Below, in pieces: positions 1-6,255 of a stretch of DNA of 9,338 nucleotides (positions within the stretch are counted from its first letter, which is position 1; each line of letters opens with the position of its first letter). The notes under the pieces were generated by a model. It had not been told where the DNA came from and made no database searches. It was given only the letters and a program-made list of their open reading frames with translations. This DNA is from JAXGQD01 sp964574395. Lineage in GTDB: Bacteria; Bacillota; Clostridia; Saccharofermentanales; Fastidiosipilaceae. Position numbers and translations under genes: made by a program. The stretch lies in the NCBI GenBank assembly GCA_964574395.1, contig CAZNNL010000064.1, positions 1 through 9,338 on the forward strand, read 5' to 3'.

Positions 1-1
1 T

Positions 2-598
2 GGCGCAGGTCTATTTCTTGATGGCAAAACCCTACATACCTACAAAGACCTCCTTAAAAGTTCCGGACGCATAGCTTCCGATTTTGTCACCCTTTACGGC
101 TTTGGCGTCACCTTGATTAACATGGGCTTAATGGGCATTATTGCCACAAGCTACGCCCTTTGGGTGAGTGGACAGTTAAACGGTCCAATCATTGGGGGGA
201 TTCTGACGGTTGTTGGCTTTGGAGCATTCGGCAAACATCCGCGCAATGTCATTCCAATTTTGATGGGTGTTTTGACTTTGAATTTTTTTACTTCGTTCGA
301 TCACACTTCGACTACAGCTGTAGTAGCAGGTTTGTTTGGTACGACTTTGGCACCGATAGCGGGTTATTTTGGGGTTTTGCCAGGAATATTGGCAGGGTTC
401 ATACATATGACAATGGTACTGAATGTAGGCGCATTGCACTCCGGGGTGAATCTTTATAACAACGGCTTTTCTGGGGGTTTTGTGGCAGCGATTATGGTAC
501 CGCTCCTAGAGATGGTGCAGCAGAGGGGGATTTTGCCAAAACAATTATGGGAAAACTTTCGCCAAAAGAGGCGAAAAAATCTATCTAAAGACAGATAG
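2..598 (+). CDS. DUF1576 family multi-pass membrane protein, C-terminal part (5' end outside window)
   Basis: The frame is open from base 2 to the TAG at 596-598, giving 198 residues, so the gene starts upstream of the window. The sequence is strongly hydrophobic and has about five membrane segments, with Gly-rich stretches such as GPIIGGIL and GLFGTTLAPIAGYFG. It also contains polar spots typical of a transporter-like fold (FTSFDHTSTT, IHMTMVLNVGALHSG, NLYNNGFSGGF). I recognise this as the C-terminal half of DUF1576, a family of roughly 400-residue membrane proteins found mainly in Clostridia and without an established function. The tail (QKRRKNLSKDR) is basic and probably cytoplasmic. The Met at 122 and the TTG at 113 lie inside the conserved region and are not starts. 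The small gene at 623 follows on the same strand and is probably co-transcribed. Family assignment is from recognition and was not searched; any transported substrate is unknown. Confidence 0.8.
   Translation, partial: GAGLFLDGKTLHTYKDLLKSSGRIASDFVTLYGFGVTLINMGLMGIIATSYALWVSGQLNGPIIGGILTVVGFGAFGKHPRNVIPILMGVLTLNFFTSFDHTSTTAVVAGLFGTTLAPIAGYFGVLPGILAGFIHMTMVLNVGALHSGVNLYNNGFSGGFVAAIMVPLLEMVQQRGILPKQLWENFRQKRRKNLSKDR
557..598 (+). other. Two tandem hairpins at the 3' end of the DUF1576 gene
   Basis: The first hairpin pairs TTTCGCC (557-563) with GGCGAAA (570-576), a perfect 7-bp stem with a 6-nt loop. The second pairs CTATCT (581-586) with AGATAG (593-598), a perfect 6-bp stem with a 6-nt loop that ends on the stop codon. 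Neither is followed by a T-run on the + strand, so they do not look like a Rho-independent terminator. They could protect or mark the transcript 3' end or modulate coupling to the gene at 623. The first is constrained by coding sequence and may be fortuitous. Confidence 0.4.
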
Positions 599-622
599 TA
601 TTAAGGCTTGGGGGTGAAATTC

Positions 623-961
623 TTGTATAGAGAACGTGAACGTACAGCACATATGGTAAATGAGCTTATTGGCTACTTTCAGCATTATGGCATTGTGAAT
701 TTTTCACTGCACGTGCTGCAAGACGATACGCGTACATTGGTTGAAATTTTTGGTGCTTGCAAAACGCCACCGCCACATTTGGATGAGCTTCAAGAATCAT
801 TAAATAAGGGGAGAGCGCCGGCTATGGAGGAGTACTACGATCAGCTTATGAGCATTTACGATGAAAATAGTGAGCTGCATCTTCTGGCGATGATGGTGGA
901 TCGTGGACTGATAAGCTATGGAAATGAAATGTTAAGTATAAGTATTGAGCGCTTTTTGTAG
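623..961 (+). CDS. Conserved-looking hypothetical protein, about 112 residues
   Basis: I do not recognise this protein. I place the start at the TTG at 623 because GGGGGTGA (610-617) lies 5 nt upstream and resembles a Shine-Dalgarno site. The in-frame alternatives are GTG at 614 and TTG at 608, which add 3 or 5 residues. The product begins MYRERERTAHMVNELIGYF and has no signal peptide or membrane segment, so it should be cytosolic. The composition is that of a folded alpha/beta protein: an N-terminal helix, a strand region around FSLHVLQDD and TLVEIFG, an acidic helical middle (HLDELQESLNKG, AMEEYYDQLMSIYDE) and a C-terminal strand (NEMLSISIERFL). There is no Cys cluster and no nucleotide-binding motif. 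It starts 24 nt after the DUF1576 stop and is probably in the same operon, so a role linked to that membrane protein is possible but unproven. Confidence 0.7.
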   Translation: MYRERERTAHMVNELIGYFQHYGIVNFSLHVLQDDTRTLVEIFGACKTPPPHLDELQESLNKGRAPAMEEYYDQLMSIYDENSELHLLAMMVDRGLISYGNEMLSISIERFL

Positions 962-997
962 ATATCTTGGGAAATTGCAGTTTTGCCAACTTATTTC

Positions 998-1027
998 TTA
1001 TTACGTTAACAATTGAGATGGTACAAT
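998..1027 (+). promoter_or_regulatory. Candidate sigma-A promoter of the phosphohexomutase gene
   Basis: TACAAT at 1022-1027 matches five of six -10 positions. TTATTA at 998-1003, 18 bases upstream, is a weak -35 (three of six). The position between two genes and 65 nt ahead of the ATG at 1092 is suitable. The expected transcript start is near 1034, which puts the hairpin at 1049-1065 early in the leader. Confidence 0.4.
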
Positions 1028-1048
1028 AATTAAGTATTGACTGGGGGT

Positions 1049-1065
1049 GTTCTTCGCTGAAGAAC
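1049..1065 (+). other. Leader hairpin upstream of the phosphohexomutase gene
   Basis: GTTCTTC (1049-1055) and GAAGAAC (1059-1065) form a perfect 7-bp stem around the loop GCT. A U-G pair (1048/1066) extends it in RNA. It sits between the candidate promoter and the Shine-Dalgarno site GAGAGGG (1077-1083). No T-run follows, so it is not a terminator. Possible roles are mRNA stabilisation or an operator; there is no direct evidence for either. Confidence 0.45.
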
Positions 1066-1091
1066 GTTGCAAATGTGAGAGGGTTTTGTTT

Positions 1092-2534
1092 ATGATTCGA
1101 TTTGGTACAGGTGGTTGGCGCGCAATTATTGGCGATGAGTTTATTAAGTCAAATGTTCAACTTTTAGCTGCAGGTCTGCTAGCTAAAATGCGCAAAGATG
1201 GCCTAACAGATGAAAACTTTGTTATCGGTTATGATCGCAGATTCTTGGGTATTCAGGCTGCTGAGTGGATAGCGGAAATCATGGCTGCGGGTGGGGTAAA
1301 GACGCAGATTATTAATCGTGCGGCACCGACGCCTTTGGTCATGTTTTATGTTATGAAAAACAATTTGCCTTATGGCTGCTCCGTTACGGCGAGCCACAAC
1401 CCTGCACTCTATAACGGCATCAAAGTTTTTATGGAAGGCGGAAGGGATGCCAACGAGGAGCTGACGGATGAAATTGAGTTGCATATTCGTGCGTTAGAGG
1501 CGAGGATGCAGGATGGCGAACCGCGAGAAGAGGTTTTGCCAATCATACCTTTAATGGAAGCTTTGTCTACAGGAGTAGTCGAGTACATCAATCCTATGAA
1601 TGAGTACATCGATGCAATCCTTGACACGGTGGATGAATTAGCCATTCGTAAAGCACATCTTAAAATTGTTATGGACCCGATGTATGGGGTGTCGAAAACT
1701 GCCCTGCAGACCATTCTACTGACCATGCGCTGTGAGGTGGATGTCATCCATGATAGACATGACACGCTTTTCGGCGGTCGTCTTCCGGCACCAAATGAGA
1801 AAACACTTTCAGGTTTGATGAATTTTGTGGAAGAAAACGCTTGTGATATTGGTATCGCGACGGATGGTGATGCGGACCGCTTGGGGGTTATCGACGATAA
1901 ATCGCAGTTCCTACATCCGAACAAGATTCTGGTCTTGATTTATTATTACTTGCTTAAATACAAAGGCTGGCGCGGCGCCGTGGTGCGTAACGTTGCCACC
2001 ACACACATGCTGGATAAAATCGCTGCTGCATTTGATCAAATTTGCCTTGAGGTACCGGTTGGCTTTAAAAACATCTCTGCCGGCATGGAAGAAGTCGATG
2101 CGATTATTGGTGGTGAAAGTTCGGGCGGTTTGACTGTTAAAGGCCATATTAAGGGCAAAGACGGCATTTACGCCGCAACCTTGCTGATTGAAATGCTTGC
2201 TACGACCGGACGTTCCTTGTCCTCTATCTGGGCAGATATCCAAGATGAGTTTGGTGTTCTGGAAATGGGCGAAGCGGACTATCGCTTTACAGCACAGCGC
2301 AAAATTGAAATCAATGAAATCATTATGGTTGATAAGCTTTTGCCAGATTTCGGCATTGAAATTGAGCGTGTGAGTTATATGGATGGCTGCAAGGTGTTCT
2401 TTAAAAATGGCGGCTGGCTCATTTGCCGTTTCTCAGGTACAGAACCACTATTACGTATTTTCAGTGAAATGCCCACCATGGATGAAGCCAACAGAGTTAT
2501 TGGCATTATGGCGGACTTTTTGGAACTCCGCTGA
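1092..2534 (+). CDS. Phosphoglucomutase/phosphomannomutase family protein (alpha-D-phosphohexomutase)
   Basis: This complete cytosolic enzyme of 480 residues interconverts hexose 1-phosphates and 6-phosphates. All four family signatures are visible: the phosphoserine loop TASHNP (Ser101), the Mg-binding loop DGDADR (Asp258, Asp260, Asp262), the sugar-specificity loop GGESSGG (340-346) and the phosphate-binding loop RFSGTEPLLR (446-455). The N-terminus IRFGTGGWRAIIG is that of the subfamily with a short leader before domain 1. I chose the ATG at 1092 because GAGAGGG (1077-1083) is 8 nt upstream and the conserved domain begins at residue 2. An in-frame GTG at 1047 would add 15 unconserved residues. 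Substrate preference (glucose, mannose or amino sugar) cannot be read from sequence alone. Glucose 1-phosphate from such an enzyme would feed UDP-glucose synthesis, which the glycosyltransferase at 5068 could use, but the two genes are not in one operon. The gene ends 46 nt from convergent hisF, and I see no clear terminator between them. Confidence 0.93.
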   Translation: MIRFGTGGWRAIIGDEFIKSNVQLLAAGLLAKMRKDGLTDENFVIGYDRRFLGIQAAEWIAEIMAAGGVKTQIINRAAPTPLVMFYVMKNNLPYGCSVTASHNPALYNGIKVFMEGGRDANEELTDEIELHIRALEARMQDGEPREEVLPIIPLMEALSTGVVEYINPMNEYIDAILDTVDELAIRKAHLKIVMDPMYGVSKTALQTILLTMRCEVDVIHDRHDTLFGGRLPAPNEKTLSGLMNFVEENACDIGIATDGDADRLGVIDDKSQFLHPNKILVLIYYYLLKYKGWRGAVVRNVATTHMLDKIAAAFDQICLEVPVGFKNISAGMEEVDAIIGGESSGGLTVKGHIKGKDGIYAATLLIEMLATTGRSLSSIWADIQDEFGVLEMGEADYRFTAQRKIEINEIIMVDKLLPDFGIEIERVSYMDGCKVFFKNGGWLICRFSGTEPLLRIFSEMPTMDEANRVIGIMADFLELR

Positions 2535-2580
2535 TTTAGGCTATTTGGGGTTTGGCGATCCGGGGTGTCAACTTTTCAGG

Positions 2581-3360
2581 CTACTGCGCCTGGTGAACAG
2601 GAATACCTCGGTCCGCAAGATAAGCCTTCAAATCACGGATTCCAACCAAGCCAAAATGGAAGAGCGATGCAGCGAGTACGGCGTCACAGCCACCATCGAC
2701 GATGGCATCGTAAAAGTCTTCCATTTTTCCGGCGCCGCCAGAAGCAATGACAGGAACGCGGACGGCATCCGTAACGAGTTTGTTGAGTAAGTTATCGTAG
2801 CCGTTTTTTTGCCCATCACGATCCATAGAGGTGAGCAAAATTTCTCCTGCGCCTAGTGCAACAGCCTCTTTCGCCCAATCTACAACATTCATTCCAGTAG
2901 CTTTTGTGCCCCCAGCTGTGTAGACCTCATAGAAAGGCGCCTTGCCATTGGCAGGTGAAACATAGCGCGCATCAATGGCGCAGACTATGCACTGGCTGCC
3001 AAATTCGTCTGCGGCTTCTTTGATTAATTGTGGATTGCTTACCGCAGAAGAATTGAGTGAGACCTTATCAGCACCCGCTAAAAGTAGCTGCCGGATGTCG
3101 TCGCGATTGCGGATCCCACCACCCACGGTGAAGGGAATAAATACTTCGGCCGCGACCTTTCTTACCATGTCGATGGTTGTGTCACGTCCTTCTAAGGTGG
3201 CGGTGATATCCAGAAATACTAGTTCGTCGGCGCCTTCAAGATTGTAGCGTGCGGCGGTTTGAACAGGGTCGCCAGCATCAACCAGGTTAACAAAATTGAC
3301 GCCTTTGACGACGCGGCCATTTTTAATATCCAGACAAGGGATGATTCGTTTACTAAGCAT
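2581..3360 (-). CDS. hisF: Imidazole glycerol phosphate synthase, cyclase subunit HisF
   Basis: HisF is the (beta-alpha)8-barrel subunit that uses ammonia from HisH to convert PRFAR into imidazole glycerol phosphate and AICAR in histidine synthesis. The protein is 259 residues, a normal length. Both catalytic aspartates are present in the expected context: Asp11 in PCLDIKNGRVVKG and Asp130 in CAIDARY. The phosphate-binding segments TVGGGIR (78-84), LNSSAV and ASGGAGKMEDF are intact, as is LLTSMDRDG. The start is the ATG at 3360, preceded by a perfect AGGAGG (complement of 3366-3371). A longer reading to 3519 would run through hisH in another frame and is rejected. The start overlaps the hisH stop by 8 nt, which suggests translational coupling. 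No other his gene is in the window; after its stop there are only 46 nt before the convergent phosphohexomutase gene. Confidence 0.96.
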   Translation of the reverse strand: MLSKRIIPCLDIKNGRVVKGVNFVNLVDAGDPVQTAARYNLEGADELVFLDITATLEGRDTTIDMVRKVAAEVFIPFTVGGGIRNRDDIRQLLLAGADKVSLNSSAVSNPQLIKEAADEFGSQCIVCAIDARYVSPANGKAPFYEVYTAGGTKATGMNVVDWAKEAVALGAGEILLTSMDRDGQKNGYDNLLNKLVTDAVRVPVIASGGAGKMEDFYDAIVDGGCDAVLAASLFHFGLVGIRDLKAYLADRGIPVHQAQ

Positions 3361-3988
3361 GAGGGCCTCCTGTAGTTGTTTTGCCAATAGTATTGATAAA
3401 TCCTTCAAGAATTCGCAGACCTGTCGAAGCACTTTTTTCAGGATGAAATTGATAGCCGCGGATGTTTTCTTTTCGCACGGCTGCAGTAAAATTGATTTCA
3501 TAATGGCAAAACGCCGCACTCACGCTCGAATCCTTCGGTTTCACAAAATACGAGTGCACAAAGTACAGTTCGCTGTTCTCCTCGAGCAAGGGATCAGAAC
3601 ATGAAAAAAGTGCGTTCCAACCCATGTGTGGAATTTTTGTGCGAGACGCTTGGGGGAGTGCATTTTCGAAGGCAACAACTTCGCCTTCGAGAAGACCAAG
3701 TCCAGCTTCGCAGCCTTCTTCGCTTTGCTCAAACAAAAGTTGCATGCCTAAACAAATGCCTAAGAAAGGTTTTCCAGTTCGGGCGAATGTGCGCAAGGCG
3801 TTATCCATACCGCTGCTGCGCAAAGCTCTGGCTGCATCATCAAACGCTCCAACGCCCGGCAAAATCGTGGCACTAGCTCGCACCAAGTCTGCAGCTTGAT
3901 CTGCAATAAAAAACGGTGCGTGAAGGTGCTTCAAAGCATTTGCCACTGAAGCTAAATTTCCACGCCCATAATCAATCAATGCAATCAT
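3353..3988 (-). CDS. hisH: Imidazole glycerol phosphate synthase, glutamine amidotransferase subunit HisH
   Basis: HisH is the class I glutaminase partner of HisF and releases ammonia that is channelled into the HisF barrel. The 211-residue protein starts MIALIDYGRGNLASV, the standard family N-terminus. The nucleophile is Cys79 in GICLGMQLLFE, and the His-Glu pair is His182/Glu184 in YQFHPEKS. The oxyanion-region motif PGVGAFDDA and the HMGWN segment are also present. The ATG at 3988 is fixed by this N-terminus, although the nearest Shine-Dalgarno-like sequence (AGGA, complement of 4002-4005) is about 13 nt away, which is long. The 3' end overlaps hisF. In most bacterial his operons hisA lies between hisH and hisF; here the two are fused back to back without it. 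A specialised HisHF pair for another pathway is possible, but all catalytic residues favour the normal enzyme. Confidence 0.96.
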   Translation of the reverse strand: MIALIDYGRGNLASVANALKHLHAPFFIADQAADLVRASATILPGVGAFDDAARALRSSGMDNALRTFARTGKPFLGICLGMQLLFEQSEEGCEAGLGLLEGEVVAFENALPQASRTKIPHMGWNALFSCSDPLLEENSELYFVHSYFVKPKDSSVSAAFCHYEINFTAAVRKENIRGYQFHPEKSASTGLRILEGFINTIGKTTTGGPHA

Positions 3989-4038
3989 GGGATAATTCTA
4001 GTCCTAAAAGCACTAAGCTGTAAACTTTTCTGCGTAAA

Positions 4039-4067
4039 ATAATGCGCAACACCTGTTTGGGTAACAA
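4039..4067 (-). promoter_or_regulatory. Candidate promoter of hisHF
   Basis: Read on the - strand, TTGTTA (complement of 4062-4067, four of six -35 positions) and CATTAT (complement of 4039-4044, four of six -10 positions) are 17 bases apart. The -35 box lies inside one of three TAACAAG units found here (see the palindrome at 4080-4097). Expected transcription would start near 4032 and give a leader of about 44 nt. It is only a moderate match. Confidence 0.3.
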
Positions 4068-4079
4068 GTATCGCGCAAT

Positions 4080-4097
4080 TCTTGTTAATTAACAAGA
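4080..4097. promoter_or_regulatory. 18-bp perfect palindrome upstream of hisHF, possible operator
   Basis: TCTTGTTAATTAACAAGA is a perfect palindrome between the lipoprotein stop (4110) and hisH. TAACAAG occurs as CTTGTTA at 4081-4087 and as TAACAAG at 4090-4096, with a third copy at 4062-4068 that overlaps the candidate hisHF -35 box. Neither strand has a T-run after it, so a Rho-independent terminator is unlikely. The arrangement resembles a dimeric repressor site plus a half-site, but no specific regulator can be named. Confidence 0.4.
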
Positions 4098-4109
4098 TTT
4101 CAAACGTCC

Positions 4110-4718
4110 TTAATCACTGGCTTGGATACTGGACAGTATCGCTAGAACATCTGGGTCGTCTAAACTGATTTCTTCTCCATCGCCCATTTTGTACCATACT
4201 GCGATTTGGTATTGGTCATCTTCTGGTTTGTCCGAGTTAGCATAGAGGACGGCAAGTGGTGCGCCCATGCTTTTGCCTGTGTAGCCTTCCCAGGTATAGT
4301 TTTCTAAGTCGATAGAGTCTAAATCGGCTGTATCGTCATAAAAATCTTTCGAAACTTCAAGCATTTCGGTATCTTTGGCATAATACGTAATCTGAATACC
4401 AGGTACTTGAAATGGGTTGATGTCTTCTCCGACACCTTTGACTAAATAAATGTAATCGGGTCGGCCTTCTTCAACGTAGCCTTCCATGTTTTCGGCTGCG
4501 CCCAGAGCTGTCCAGCCTTCCGGGACAAGGGCTTTGACTTTTCCGGCGTTGAAGGTTTTACCTTCAATTTTTTTCTCTTCAGCTTCTGTTTCCACAATTG
4601 CAGATGTAGTTGTGCCCTCATTATCAGCTTTTGTAGGAGTGGCGCCGCCACAAGCTGAAATGGTAATTGCCAAGAGCAAAAGCACGAGCAGATAGAGGTG
4701 TAGTTTCTTCAGTTTCAT
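4110..4718 (-). CDS. Secreted lipoprotein of unknown function
   Basis: The 202-residue product has a lipoprotein signal peptide: MKLKKLHLY, a Leu-rich core, then the lipobox ISAC with the lipidated Cys23. A short Thr/Glu-rich linker (about 24-50) follows, then a domain of about 150 residues beginning KTFNAGKVKALVPEGW. The pattern of a strand ending in VPEGW, a central region with an IQITYYA strand, and a C-terminal helix (DDPDVLAILSSIQ) resembles small PsbP/Mog1-like surface proteins, but that is a guess from shape and no family is assigned. The mature part is strongly acidic. The start at 4718 has a weak purine-rich ribosome site (AGAAGAG) just upstream. It is transcribed in the same direction as hisHF, 121 nt upstream of it, with an intervening palindrome and candidate promoter, so it is probably a separate unit. 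Confidence 0.8.
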   Translation of the reverse strand: MKLKKLHLYLLVLLLLAITISACGGATPTKADNEGTTTSAIVETEAEEKKIEGKTFNAGKVKALVPEGWTALGAAENMEGYVEEGRPDYIYLVKGVGEDINPFQVPGIQITYYAKDTEMLEVSKDFYDDTADLDSIDLENYTWEGYTGKSMGAPLAVLYANSDKPEDDQYQIAVWYKMGDGEEISLDDPDVLAILSSIQASD

Positions 4719-4889
4719 GTCTCTTCTTTTCGATTGAAAAACAATACATCATGATTTCATGCGCTGCTTGCCTAACGATTAAGATTTTTATCGACTTGAT
4801 TCTAACTGTTACTACGATATTACTAAGATTATATTGATATATATAGTATAGAAGCGGCGCTACGGTAGGTCAAGGATTGGGAGTCAATA

Positions 4890-5017
4890 GGTTGGGCATT
4901 CGGGTTTTCAAACTACGGTGTTGTATTGGCAAGGCAGCTGTGCCAAATTAGTCGCAAATTTGACCTGGCCCCACTGTAAAACCCGGCGCCATATCTATGA
5001 CTTCCGAATCCTCAACC
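4890..5017 (+). ncRNA. Candidate structured RNA leader ahead of the glycosyltransferase operon
   Basis: The outer arms GGTTGGGCATTCGG (4890-4903) and CCGAATCCTCAACC (5004-5017) pair at 13 of 14 positions in RNA, counting one G-U pair. Inside them, CGGGTTTT (4901-4908) is the exact complement of AAAACCCG (4978-4985), so the last three bases of the outer helix and this one compete. Deeper still, CGGTG (4916-4920) can pair with CACTG (4972-4976) with one G-U, and TTGGCA (4926-4931) pairs with TGCCAA (4941-4946) as a hairpin. Both non-Watson-Crick positions are G-U only if the + strand is transcribed; on the - strand they would be C-A mismatches. I do not recognise a known RNA family. It could instead be only DNA structure, especially if transcription starts at the promoter at 5031. 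Confidence 0.4.
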
Positions 5018-5030
5018 ACCAACGCCAATG

Positions 5031-5039
5031 TGCTATACT
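5031..5039 (+). promoter_or_regulatory. Extended -10 promoter candidate of the glycosyltransferase operon
   Basis: TGCTATACT is an extended -10 element (TG, one base, then TATACT, which matches five of six positions). No good -35 lies 17 bases upstream, which extended -10 promoters tolerate. Transcription would start near 5046 and leave a leader of about 22 nt containing only the ribosome site. If this is the main promoter, the inverted repeats upstream are not transcribed. Confidence 0.45.
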
Positions 5040-5067
5040 CGAAATGTACGGCAAGGCGGAGGTTACT

Positions 5068-6255
5068 ATGAAAATCGGCATTTTTACGGACGCATACATT
5101 CCTCAAATTGGAGGGGTTTCCACATCTTGTCTCCTGTTAAAAAACGAACTGACCAAACTAGGCCACAAGGTCTATGTTTTCACCACAACGGACCCTGGTG
5201 CGCCAGATGATGAGCATGGCGTGATTCGCGTGCCGAGCTTGCCTTTTGTAAGTTCGAAACGTGTCGCGCTAAACTACAATCCAATGCTCAGCAGACGCAT
5301 AAAAAAACTCGATTTGGATCTGATTCATACGCAGACAGAATTTGGTTTAGGGATTTTCGGGCGCAGCATTTGCCGCCAGACAGGCATTCCCCATATTCAT
5401 ACCTATCACACGATTTATGAGGACTGGCTGCACGGGCAGTTGAAGAAAGGTCCGATTGATTTGATCGCGCGTAATGGGGCTAGGCGACTTAGTGCGACGT
5501 TTTGCAATTCCGCTCAACACATTATTGTTCCGACGGAAAAGACGCGTAAGATTCTCTTGAGTTATGGTGTTACCAAACCTATCGAAATTATTCCCACGGG
5601 TATAAGACTGGCAAAATTCCACCACGCACGAAACGACAAAGAAGCCATAGCCAAACTTCGCAAAGATTTGTCCATCGCAGATGACGAAAAGGTCATCCTC
5701 TACCTTGGTCGTATCTCTGATGAAAAAAGTATAAACGAGCTCTTCGAATATCTCATACCTTGGCTACATAAAAACGAAAAAGTCCGGTTCATCTTAGTCG
5801 GAGAAGGTCCATTGCGCGGCGAGCTGATGCGCATTTCAGAGCAAAACAAACTTAACCAGCGCATCTTTTTCACTGGAGGCGTGGCATTGGACAAAGTCCC
5901 AAGTCTTTATGCCATTGCAGATGTTTTTACAAGCGCATCGCGTAGCGAGACTCAGGGCTTAACGTACATTGAAGCCTTGGCCGCTGGTGTGCCAATATTA
6001 GTTAGACGCGATGAAGCCTTGGAAGGTGTTGTTCAAGAAGGTGAGAATGGCTACTACTTCGATGATAAAGAAAGTTTTTTGTCAGGCTTAGAGAAGTTGT
6101 TGAACCAGGACGACGCAGCTTATGCGAAGATGTCTGAGCAAGCATTGAAATCGAGTGAACGGTATTCGGTGGAGGGTTTTGCAAAGAGCGTAGAAAATCT
6201 CTATCTCAAACAAATCGCATTAGGTGGTCGTTTTGGCAAAAAGGAGACAAAGTAA
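5068..6255 (+). CDS. GT4-family glycosyltransferase, probably glucosyl-diacylglycerol synthase-like
   Basis: The 395-residue product is a complete GT-B retaining glycosyltransferase acting at the cytoplasmic membrane face. The N-terminal acceptor domain starts IGIFTDAYIPQIGGVSTS (GGV loop at 15-17). The segment HTYHTIYEDWLHG (111-123) resembles the lipid-acceptor glycosyltransferases that make glucosyl-diacylglycerol, the glycolipid and lipoteichoic-acid anchor of Gram-positive bacteria. The donor domain shows YLGRISDEKSINEL (212-225), VGEGPLR (244-250) and the EX7E motif at Glu294/Glu302 (SETQGLTYIEALAAG). The start is the ATG at 5068, with GGAGGT at 5058-5063. The in-frame extension to 4918 is not conserved and is rejected. 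The stop TAATG overlaps the next start by one base, so translation is coupled. Lipid acceptor and UDP-glucose donor are inferred from family resemblance; another GT4 role such as capsule or mannoside synthesis is possible. Confidence 0.9.
   Translation: MKIGIFTDAYIPQIGGVSTSCLLLKNELTKLGHKVYVFTTTDPGAPDDEHGVIRVPSLPFVSSKRVALNYNPMLSRRIKKLDLDLIHTQTEFGLGIFGRSICRQTGIPHIHTYHTIYEDWLHGQLKKGPIDLIARNGARRLSATFCNSAQHIIVPTEKTRKILLSYGVTKPIEIIPTGIRLAKFHHARNDKEAIAKLRKDLSIADDEKVILYLGRISDEKSINELFEYLIPWLHKNEKVRFILVGEGPLRGELMRISEQNKLNQRIFFTGGVALDKVPSLYAIADVFTSASRSETQGLTYIEALAAGVPILVRRDEALEGVVQEGENGYYFDDKESFLSGLEKLLNQDDAAYAKMSEQALKSSERYSVEGFAKSVENLYLKQIALGGRFGKKETK

Larger units (their letters stand above)
4719..5067. 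other. 349-nt divergent intergenic region
   Basis: No convincing gene lies here. The left half (4740-4855) is A+T-rich and would hold promoters for both directions. For the + strand, TTGATT (4796-4801) and TATTAC (4818-4823), 16 bases apart, make a weak candidate promoter. The right half (about 4856-5067) is richer in G+C and full of inverted repeats, described separately. An 8-base direct repeat GGCAAGGC occurs at 4928-4935 and again at 5050-5057 beside the ribosome site of the glycosyltransferase. Confidence 0.6.

Noticed and set aside
1047..1091. Upstream GTG start or a leader peptide for the phosphohexomutase
   Set aside because: The 15 extra residues are not family-like and coincide with the hairpin; the ATG at 1092 has a proper ribosome site. 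A leader peptide cannot be excluded, but nothing supports one.
2383..2790. + strand open frame crossing the end of the phosphohexomutase gene into hisF
   Set aside because: It overlaps two well-supported genes in the wrong frame or strand and shows no protein-like features or ribosome site.
3361..3519. Longer N-terminus for HisF
   Set aside because: HisF homologues start at MLSKRIIPCLD, a perfect AGGAGG precedes the ATG at 3360, and the extension would run through hisH in another frame.
4881..4980. Resemblance to a cobalamin riboswitch (CAATAGG, ACGGTG and CCACTGTAA pieces)
   Set aside because: The pieces occur in a suggestive order, but about 50 nt separate ACGGTG from CCACTGTAA instead of the tight core spacing. 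The conserved GCCACTGG and GGGAAGG boxes are missing, and the downstream gene is a glycosyltransferase.
4918..5067. In-frame N-terminal extension of the glycosyltransferase
   Set aside because: The GT4 fold begins at MKIGIFTD with a strong GGAGGT site. The extension has unlikely composition (Cys/Trp/His-rich) and covers the inverted repeats and candidate promoter.
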